From contig JAFQIY010000035.1 in assembly GCA_017415165.1 (NCBI GenBank), positions 62,001-126,000 on the forward strand: a stretch of DNA of 64,000 bases, in the 5' to 3' direction. Below, one piece after another: positions 58,128 to 64,000 of the stretch. The position numbers and the translations under genes are program-made. The DNA is from Oscillospiraceae bacterium (lineage in GTDB: Bacteria; Bacillota; Clostridia; Oscillospirales; Ruminococcaceae). The first letter of the stretch is position 1, and each line of letters starts with the position of its first letter. The notes below the pieces were generated by a model. That model was not told the origin of the DNA. It saw only the letters and a list, made by a program, of their open reading frames with translations, and made no database searches.

Positions 58128-59357
58128 TTACTTGTTGTTTCTCTTAGCGTCAAGCTTAGCCTTAACCTTGATTGGAAGACCAAAGAGGTTGATGAAGCCT
58201 GCGGAATCCTTCTGGTCGTAAACTTCGTCCTCGTCAAATGTAGCAACTTCCTCATCATAGAGTGTGTATGGAGAAGTTACGCCTGCGTTGATGATGTTGC
58301 CCTTGTAAAGCTTGAGCTTAACATCACCAGTAACTGTTTCCTGAGTCTTGTCAACGAAAGCGGAAAGAGCTTCACGGACAGGTGTGTACCACTGACCGTT
58401 GTAAACAATATCAGCAAAGTCGATAGCGAGCTTCTGCTTCATTCTCTGTGTAGCCTTGTCGAGAGTGATTGTTTCGAGAACATCGTGAGCGTGGTAAAGA
58501 ATTGTTCCGCCGGGTGTTTCGTAAACGCCTCTTGACTTCATACCAACGAGACGGTTTTCAACGATGTCAGCAAGACCGATACCGTTTGCACCGCCAAGCT
58601 CGTTGAGCTTCTTGATAACGGAAACGCCGTCCATTTCAACGCCGTCAACAGCTGTTGGAATACCCTTTTCAAAGTGGATTGTTACATATGTAGGCTTGTC
58701 AGGAGCCTGAAGTGGGGAAACGCCCAGTTCAAGGAAGCCTTCCTTCTCGTACATTGGTTCATTTGCAGGGTCTTCAAGGTCAAGACCTTCGTGGGAAAGG
58801 TGCCAAAGGTTCTTATCCTTTGAGTAGTTTGTTTCTCTGTTAATCTTGAGAGGAATGTTGTGAGCCTCTGCGTAGTCGATTTCTTCATCTCTGGACTTGA
58901 GGTCCCAGATTCTCCAAGGAGCGATGATTTCCATATCAGGAGCAAAAGCCTTGATTGTAAGTTCAAATCTTACCTGGTCGTTACCCTTACCTGTGCAGCC
59001 GTGGCAGATAGCGTCAGCGCCTTCAGCGAGAGCGATTTCAACAATTCTCTTAGCAATGATAGGACGTGCAAAGGAAGTACCGAGGAGATACTTGCCCTCG
59101 TAAACAGCCTGAGCCTTGAGTGTTGGGAATACGAATTCTTCAACGAATTCCTTGTTGAGGTCTTCGATGTAGAGCTTGGAAGCACCTGTCTTGATAGCCT
59201 TTTCTTCGAGACCGTCAAGCTCTGTGCCCTGTCCAACGTCACCTGAAACAGCGATTACTTCACAGTTGTTGTAGTTTTCCTTGAGCCACGGAATGATGAT
59301 AGAAGTATCAAGTCCGCCAGAGTAAGCAAGGACAACCTTTTTGATTTCTTTAGCCAT
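58128..59357 (-). CDS. argG: Argininosuccinate synthase
   Basis: 409 aa from ATG 59357 (RBS GGAGGAA). The ATP pyrophosphatase loop AYSGGLDTS is at 11-19; the [15 protein letters not shown] block and the [21 protein letters not shown] block follow. It joins citrulline and aspartate. First gene of the arginine cluster in the direction of transcription; a strong promoter with ARG-box-like sites precedes it. Confidence 0.97.
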   Translation of the reverse strand: MAKEIKKVVLAYSGGLDTSIIIPWLKENYNNCEVIAVSGDVGQGTELDGLEEKAIKTGASKLYIEDLNKEFVEEFVFPTLKAQAVYEGKYLLGTSFARPIIAKRIVEIALAEGADAICHGCTGKGNDQVRFELTIKAFAPDMEIIAPWRIWDLKSRDEEIDYAEAHNIPLKINRETNYSKDKNLWHLSHEGLDLEDPANEPMYEKEGFLELGVSPLQAPDKPTYVTIHFEKGIPTAVDGVEMDGVSVIKKLNELGGANGIGLADIVENRLVGMKSRGVYETPGGTILYHAHDVLETITLDKATQRMKQKLAIDFADIVYNGQWYTPVREALSAFVDKTQETVTGDVKLKLYKGNIINAGVTSPYTLYDEEVATFDEDEVYDQKDSAGFINLFGLPIKVKAKLDAKRNNK

Positions 59358-59416
59358 AGTTAATTCCTCCATTATTTATACAGCTTTGAACTGTTTATTT
59401 TACAATTACAATCCTA

Positions 59417-59444
59417 ATTATACACCATTAATATGCTTTGTCAA
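59417..59444 (-). promoter_or_regulatory. SigA-type promoter of argG
   Basis: Read leftward: TTGACA (59439-59444), 16-base spacer, TATAAT (59417-59422), giving a leader of about 50 bases. Confidence 0.75.
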
Positions 59445-59449
59445 GTGGT

Positions 59450-59540
59450 TTTTGCATATTTTTATAATTTTATTTGCCAATATTCATTATTCGGTGCATA
59501 ATTTTAATTTTATGCAACTTTTATCTGCATATTTTGCATA
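59450..59540 (-). promoter_or_regulatory. ARG-box-like sites upstream of the argG promoter
   Basis: A 22-bp palindrome at 59495-59516 has TGCATA and TATGCA ends and an all-A/T centre. TGCATATTTTGCATA lies at 59526-59540 and a third TTTTTGCATA at about 59450-59459. They lie upstream of -35 instead of over it, so the mode of control may differ from the argD promoter. Confidence 0.5.
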
Positions 59541-59551
59541 TATACACATTG

Positions 59552-60367
59552 TTATTCATTTTCAGCAGCAACATCAATCACCACAACCTCAGGCTGATTG
59601 AACACACGGGGCAGAATATTCTTGCACAGTCCACGGCTTACAACCATTTCAGTTGTGCCGTCAGCAAGGGTGTAGTGTCCCCCTGCGTGCTTCGGAAACA
59701 CACCCTGATTAGGCGCATACAAACCATTCAGCAGAAACGGAATACGCACCTGACCGCCGTGAGCGTGACCGCACACAACAAGGTCAAAATTGTTGCCGCT
59801 GTACAAATCAACGTGGTCGGGACGGTGGGACATAAGCACCGTATATTTCTCCCCTGCCGCCTTTGCACAATCAGCAAACTGCGCACCATACATCTCATTA
59901 TCAACGCCGCAGATACGGATTTCGCCGAAGTCAACGTATTCGCCCTCTAAAATTTCCACACCGCACTCGTCAACAATTTTCTTGATATTGTCAACCTCAC
60001 CCGACCATTCCTCGTGGTTGCCCGTGGTGTAATAACAAGGATACTTTTCTGCAAGCTGAGAAAGCAGCTCAATGCTGTTTTCGTGAGGACGGACGTCCTC
60101 GAAAATATCCCCCGCAAGCAGGATAACGTCAGGCTGCTGCCTGTCAACAACGTCAAGCAAGACCTGCTGATTTGCACCGTAGCTGCTGCTGTGGAAATCG
60201 GTCAGCAGAACAATTCTCGTGTCCTCGGTAACCTTGTCCGTGACGAATTCGTAACGGGGCACGGTTATCCCCACATCGCAGGCAATCACCGCCAGTATCA
60301 GCAGCCAGCCGAGAATTATGTAGGTGACACGCTTCTCCCAGATTGATTTTTTTGCTTCTTTTGTCAT
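59552..60367 (-). CDS. Membrane-anchored calcineurin-like metallophosphoesterase
   Basis: 271 aa. One N-terminal membrane helix (about 13-32), then a phosphoesterase domain with all metal ligands: the D-x-H in LLTDFHS, GDIFED, GNHEEW, the His in SHRPDH, and GHAHGG. It resembles the YkuE/YaeI group that acts at the cell surface on phosphorylated lipids or nucleotides. The start is ATG 60367 after AAGGTG. The substrate is unknown. Confidence 0.88.
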   Translation of the reverse strand: MTKEAKKSIWEKRVTYIILGWLLILAVIACDVGITVPRYEFVTDKVTEDTRIVLLTDFHSSSYGANQQVLLDVVDRQQPDVILLAGDIFEDVRPHENSIELLSQLAEKYPCYYTTGNHEEWSGEVDNIKKIVDECGVEILEGEYVDFGEIRICGVDNEMYGAQFADCAKAAGEKYTVLMSHRPDHVDLYSGNNFDLVVCGHAHGGQVRIPFLLNGLYAPNQGVFPKHAGGHYTLADGTTEMVVSRGLCKNILPRVFNQPEVVVIDVAAENE

Positions 60368-60400
60368 AGTTTTGTTTTCACCTTCAAAGTCACAGATTTA

Positions 60401-61108
60401 TTAATACATAAAATGTGCAATAATCATCGCTGCGATATTTGCTAAAAAAGTACAGATAATCAACTTGATGACGATTGAATAACTGGAATTGGTTTCAATT
60501 TTTAATGTAGCAAGATAAAATCGGTGTTTTGCAATACGTCTTGCGTTATAATGAAAATCCTGCATAACAGCAAACGCACGGTATTCACTGCCGAACATAA
60601 ACCTTTCAGCAAACCTGTAAAACTTCAGCCGTTCTGCATAATACGCCCTTCTGATAACTCTGTTCTCCTCGAAATAATAATATTTGTCCTTGAGATAATC
60701 AAAAAATATATCAGACGTCATTTTCAGTTTAAGCCTGTCAAACCAATTGATTTTGATATTCTGACTTTTAGTTAAAAAATCCTTGTATCGTTCTGACGGT
60801 TCAACATTGCCGTTTATAATTTCGTTTTTGAATTTAAGCATAAACACAGCGAGAAAATAATGTTCAAAATAATATTTCTGTTCCTCATAATTTGAGAAAT
60901 CAGTGTTATCATATATTTCTTTCAAATATTCTGAAATCTGACTTTTTTCAATTTTGTCAGAAATATTTTTGCATATTTTCTCCGTGTCAATTTCCAACAT
61001 TCCTTCAAAAAATTCAAAAACAGGAGCCCAATTTTTATCTGTCATCAAATTATAATTCCAAGATAGTTCATCTAATATTTTTATGTCTTTTGTTTTGGGT
61101 TTCAACAT
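60401..61108 (-). CDS. AT-rich orphan with C-terminal membrane helix
   Basis: 235 aa from ATG 61108 (RBS GAGGTG). Rich in Lys, Ile, Tyr and Phe, predicted mostly helical, with YFEHYFLAVFMLKF in the centre and a single hydrophobic helix at the C-terminus (about 208-232; IVIKLIICTFLANIAAMIIA). Base composition is far more AT-rich than its neighbours, suggesting recent acquisition. No family was recognised. Confidence 0.65.
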   Translation of the reverse strand: MLKPKTKDIKILDELSWNYNLMTDKNWAPVFEFFEGMLEIDTEKICKNISDKIEKSQISEYLKEIYDNTDFSNYEEQKYYFEHYFLAVFMLKFKNEIINGNVEPSERYKDFLTKSQNIKINWFDRLKLKMTSDIFFDYLKDKYYYFEENRVIRRAYYAERLKFYRFAERFMFGSEYRAFAVMQDFHYNARRIAKHRFYLATLKIETNSSYSIVIKLIICTFLANIAAMIIAHFMY

Positions 61109-61161
61109 TGCAAGCTATCACCTCAATTGTTGCAAACTTTATCTTTACCGCTATACATAGG

Positions 61162-61387
61162 CAGTGACTTCGTCACTGTTAGGAAATTTCTCTCTTGCAG
61201 AAATTTCCTCTTTTGAGGCGCCGCCTCAAAATTCACCTTTTAGATGCGCTTAAAGCACGCTCTGCGAAAACCAAACGTAAGCGTTTGGTTGCGAAGAAAG
61301 GATTTCGCTCTCCTGCTCAAAACAAACAAGTTTGTTTGCGACCAAAGGGCTTTGCCCTTTGGAAACCCACCACCTTTGAAAAGGTGG
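61162..61387. repeat. Array of about eight consecutive hairpins (palindrome array)
   Basis: In order: CAGTGAC/GTCACTG (61162-61178), AGGAAATTTCT/AGAAATTTCCT (61181-61209), TTTTGAGGC/GCCTCAAAA (61211-61231), AACCAAACG/CGTTTGGTT (61269-61290), GCGAA/TTCGC (61291-61308), AAACAAAC/GTTTGTTT (61320-61337), CCAAAGGGC/GCCCTTTGG (61342-61362), CCACCTTT/AAAGGTGG (61370-61387). Most stems are perfect with loops of two to seven bases. A 73-codon rightward opening crosses it but looks like chance. The rest of 61109-61459 has only a heptamer repeat. Confidence 0.85.
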
Positions 61388-61429
61388 ACGAAACTTTTCA
61401 TCTGCCAACTTTATGAGTTTACTCAAACT

Positions 61430-61462
61430 AATTACGAATTACGCATTGCGCATTACGAATTA
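61430..61462. repeat. Heptamer repeat copy 7
   Basis: Units AATTACG, AATTACG, CATTGCG, CATTACG, then AATTA, ending on the punA stop codon (61460-61462). Confidence 0.9.
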
Positions 61463-62296
61463 AACTTCTTTCCCAAGTCTGATAACTGACTCTGTAACCA
61501 GCTTCTTGAAAAGCGGTGCAACTCTGTCAGCTGTTTCCTGCACCTCAGCGTGTGTAAGCGGATTTTCGGTAATTCCGCAAGCCATATTGGAAATGCAGGA
61601 AATTCCCACAACCCTCATACCTGCGTGGTTTGCGGCAATTGCTTCACAAGCTGTTGACATACCTACAGCGTCAGCACCGAGAGTTCTTACCATTCTGATT
61701 TCGGCAGGTGACTCATAGTTAGGACCTGTCAGCTGAATGTAAACGCCCTCCTGCAATGGGATATCCAAATCCTTTGCAGCGTCCCTCACAATCGCTCTCA
61801 GGTCACGGTTGTAGATGTTGCTCATATCAGGGAAACGCACGCCCAATTCGTCAGCATTCGCACCAATCAGCGGTGAAGGAGCCATACAAATCTGGTCGGA
61901 AATAAGCATAAAATCTCCTGCGTGGTAATCGAAATTCACGCCGCCTGCCGCATTTGTCAGGAACAGGATTTTCGCACCCATCATCTTCATAAGACGAACA
62001 GGGAGAACGACATCCTCCATCGGATAGCCCTCATAGTAGTGGACTCTGCCCTGCATAATAACAACCTTGACGTCGCCCACATAGCCGAACACAAAGCGAC
62101 CCTTGTGACCTGCAACGGTAGACTTAGGGAAGCCCTCAATCTCGCCGTAATCGAGAGTTGCTTCAATCTTTATTCCGTCGGCATAGTCACCCAGACCTGA
62201 ACCGAGAATAAGCGCCACATCAGGCACAAAATCAATCTTCTCCCTGAAACACTTATAGCATTTTTCCAAACGTTCATAAATTCTGCTCATTTTCAT
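61460..62296 (-). CDS. punA: Purine nucleoside phosphorylase (trimeric PNP type)
   Basis: 278 aa from ATG 62296 (GAGGGG just upstream; the ATG two codons later is also possible). Phosphate-site LILGSGLGDYAD, VAGHKGRFVFG, RVHYYEGYPME, LTNAAGGVN, the base-site GPNYESPAEIRM and VGMSTACEAIAANHAG are all in place. It splits purine nucleosides to base and ribose-1-phosphate. The gene is followed by the palindrome array and preceded by a heptamer repeat after pullulanase. Confidence 0.95.
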   Translation of the reverse strand: MKMSRIYERLEKCYKCFREKIDFVPDVALILGSGLGDYADGIKIEATLDYGEIEGFPKSTVAGHKGRFVFGYVGDVKVVIMQGRVHYYEGYPMEDVVLPVRLMKMMGAKILFLTNAAGGVNFDYHAGDFMLISDQICMAPSPLIGANADELGVRFPDMSNIYNRDLRAIVRDAAKDLDIPLQEGVYIQLTGPNYESPAEIRMVRTLGADAVGMSTACEAIAANHAGMRVVGISCISNMACGITENPLTHAEVQETADRVAPLFKKLVTESVIRLGKEV

Positions 62297-62327
62297 TGCT
62301 CCCCTCAAATTTAATGTACAATTATAT

Positions 62328-62360
62328 AATTACGAATTACGCATTGCGAATTGCGAATTA
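62328..62360. repeat. Heptamer repeat copy 8
   Basis: Units AATTACG, AATTACG, CATTGCG, AATTGCG, then AATTA, ending on the pullulanase stop codon (62358-62360). Confidence 0.9.
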
Positions 62361-64000
62361 GTCTGTAGCCAGTCCCTCATAAACCGCAGGTTCAGGCTGT
62401 GGATATTTTCTTGCAAGAACAATCGTATCCAGTCCCTCAACCACATAGTCGTCCTCAACATAGCGGATAGGTTCAGTTCCTGCCTTGCCGTCACCGACAT
62501 ACACACCGTACTTGCCGAAAGCGTGAAGCGTAACAGGATAATCATTCGGATTGAAGAAAACAACAATCTCCTCAAACTCGTTGTCCCCACGGAGAATAAA
62601 GCCTGTCACACGCTGAGGAAGCTTGTCGAGGAACTGCATATTCTTGCCCACTTCCATACCGTCGTACATTCTGAAAGCCTTGTGCGCCTTTCTGAATGCA
62701 ATCAAACCCTTGTAATAGTCAACAACGTCCTTGTATTCGGACTTTCTGTCCCATTTCAGGCTGTTGATAGCGTCAGGGGAATTGTAGCTGTTATGGTCAA
62801 AGGACGTGCCGCCGGGGAAAGGCTTTGAACGGAGAAATTCCTGTCCCGCCTGAATGAACGGTATACCCTGTGCAAGGAACACCATAGCCGCCGCCATTTT
62901 GTCCATTTTAATTCTTGTTTCAATGCTCTGAGTACCGTTTGTGTAGTAAAGCTTGTCCCAGAGAGTGAGGTTGTCGTGTGCTTCAACGTAATTTACAGCC
63001 TGTACGGGGTGGTCTGCCCACGCAAACTTTGTAAGGTTAGGAATCTGCGGATGAGGAATTCTTCCGCACATTACTTCCTTGACATATTCCTCGTTGCCGC
63101 TTGCACCGTTTACATAGCCCCTGTCACGGTTTTCAAAGTTGTTGCCCTTAACTGTGTCACGGAAATCATCGCTGAAAAATCCGTAGTCAGGAGTATGTCT
63201 CGCATTAAGCTTCATAGCACGCTTTTCCCAGCTTACAGGGGAGTCGCCGCCTGTCCAGCCCTCGCCGTAAAGAATTACGTTAGGGTTGATTTCCTTGAGA
63301 CGTGCGGAAATCTCGTTCAGCGTCTCGATATCGTAAAGTCCCATAAGGTCAAAGCGGAAGCCGTCAATTTTGTATTCCTTTGCCCAGTAGCAGATGCTGT
63401 CCACGATGAACTTTCTCGCCATTTTTCTTTCGGTGGCAAACTCGTTTCCGCAGCCGCTTCCGTTGCTGAAATACTCGCCGTTTTCGCCCCAGAGTCTGTA
63501 GTAATACTTCGGATAAGTCTTGTTGAAGCAGGAGTCGGCAGTAGCAAATGTGTGGTTGTAAACAACGTCCATTATCACGCCGATGCCCTGTCTGTGAAGT
63601 GCGTAAACAAGCCTTTTCAGCTCAGCAACTCTTGTTCTTCCGTCAAACGGATTTGTAGAGTAAGAGCCTTCAGGGGAATTGAAATTTCTCGGGTCATATC
63701 CCCAGTTGAACTGCGGCTTGTGGAGATTTGTTTCGTCAATTCTTTCATAGTCGAAAATCGGCATAAGCTGAACGTGTGTCACGCCCATTTCCTTGATGTG
63801 GTCAATACCGATTTTGTCACCTGCCGCATTTATAACACCGTTTTCGATAAACGCAAGGAAACGTCCCTTGTAGCAGAAATTACCGCTCTTGTCAATGGAA
63901 AAATCACGAACGTGAAGCTCATAAACACAAGCGTCAGTAGGGTGTTCAAGCTTTACATAGCCCTGATTGTCCCAACCCGCAGGATTACAGCTTTCAAGGT
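62358..64000 (-). CDS. pulA: Type I pullulanase (GH13), 3' part; continues beyond the window
   Basis: The reading frame is open to the window edge; about 546 codons are visible and the N-terminus is outside. It begins in the window with the pullulanase block YVKLEHPTDACVYELHVRDFSI, then GVTHVQLMPIFDY and DVVYNHT. The nucleophile Asp is in DGFRFDL (near 63350), the acid/base Glu in YGEGWTGG (near 63260) and the third acid in VEAHDN (near 62980). It debranches alpha-1,6 links of glycogen or starch. No secretion signal can be judged. It pairs functionally with glgP. Confidence 0.94.
   Translation of the reverse strand, partial: LESCNPAGWDNQGYVKLEHPTDACVYELHVRDFSIDKSGNFCYKGRFLAFIENGVINAAGDKIGIDHIKEMGVTHVQLMPIFDYERIDETNLHKPQFNWGYDPRNFNSPEGSYSTNPFDGRTRVAELKRLVYALHRQGIGVIMDVVYNHTFATADSCFNKTYPKYYYRLWGENGEYFSNGSGCGNEFATERKMARKFIVDSICYWAKEYKIDGFRFDLMGLYDIETLNEISARLKEINPNVILYGEGWTGGDSPVSWEKRAMKLNARHTPDYGFFSDDFRDTVKGNNFENRDRGYVNGASGNEEYVKEVMCGRIPHPQIPNLTKFAWADHPVQAVNYVEAHDNLTLWDKLYYTNGTQSIETRIKMDKMAAAMVFLAQGIPFIQAGQEFLRSKPFPGGTSFDHNSYNSPDAINSLKWDRKSEYKDVVDYYKGLIAFRKAHKAFRMYDGMEVGKNMQFLDKLPQRVTGFILRGDNEFEEIVVFFNPNDYPVTLHAFGKYGVYVGDGKAGTEPIRYVEDDYVVEGLDTIVLARKYPQPEPAVYEGLATD

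Noticed and set aside
61195-61416. A 73-aa rightward frame over the palindrome array
   Set aside because: The sequence is made of inverted repeats; the translated product is a basic low-information string without a start signal.
1-64000. tRNA, rRNA, transposase or prophage genes
   Set aside because: None was found on reading the gene-free stretches; no transposase or integrase motif is present in any protein.

Overview
The window reads as chromosome of a flagellated, plant-fibre- or glycan-using member of the Clostridia (Firmicutes), most like the gut/rumen Ruminococcaceae/Oscillospirales. The evidence is a Gram-positive style flagellar operon (FliY instead of a separate FliN, FlbD/SwrD, CheC/CheD, FliO-P-Q-R, a sigma-D type factor), strong purine-rich Shine-Dalgarno sites with many TTG and GTG starts, lipoproteins with Thr/Glu-rich linkers, a GH5 endoglucanase, glycogen phosphorylase and a type I pullulanase. 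The organism assignment is inference; no rRNA or tRNA gene was seen.

Layout. 1-2990: start of pth (leftward), then rightward a CHASE2 adenylate cyclase and a sugar-phosphate isomerase-like protein. 2990-8100: leftward PlsC-like acyltransferase with a zinc ribbon, a lipoprotein, an NCS1 permease with a small membrane partner and a 109-aa protein, driven by a near-ideal promoter whose spacer is a palindrome. 8250-14940: tspO, a methyl-accepting chemotaxis protein, a CarD-like regulator, glycogen phosphorylase and a membrane-anchored XRE regulator.

15005-42501 is one leftward flagellar/chemotaxis operon of about 27.5 kb: flgB-flgC-fliE-fliF-fliG-fliH-fliI-fliJ-fliK-flgD-(hook-region protein)-flgE-flbD-motA-motB-fliM-fliY-cheY-fliO-fliP-fliQ-fliR-flhB-flhA-sigD-flgF-flgG-[GH5 cellulase]-cheC-cheD. 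It covers rod, MS and C rings, export gate, ATPase, hook, stator and the CheY/CheC/CheD adaptation branch. Filament genes (fliC, fliD, flgK, flgL), cheA/W/R/B and flhF/flhG are absent here. A secreted cellulase sits in the operon with 15-17 bp gaps on both sides. The larger gaps inside the operon hold strong perfect or near-perfect hairpins that abut or lie close behind the preceding stop codon.

42875-59357 carries the complete arginine pathway from glutamate (argG, argH, argC, argJ, argB, argD, argF, all leftward), interleaved with accessory genes: two lipoproteins, a four-helix-bundle protein, a tandem pair of unknown secreted proteins, a PH-like membrane protein, a membrane lipase, a DUF3592-like protein and an alpha/beta hydrolase. 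ARG-box-like palindromes lie before argG, before argC and over the promoter of the argD-argF operon. 59552-64000: a metallophosphoesterase, an AT-rich orphan, a palindrome array, purine nucleoside phosphorylase and the 3' part of pullulanase.

The most unusual signal is architectural. Eight copies of a repeat made of four degenerate heptamers sit between 49.5 and 62.4 kb, each touching or lying one base from the stop codon of the gene before it. A second class, perfect stem-loops, occupies the same stop-codon-proximal position in the flagellar operon. An eight-hairpin palindrome array follows punA.
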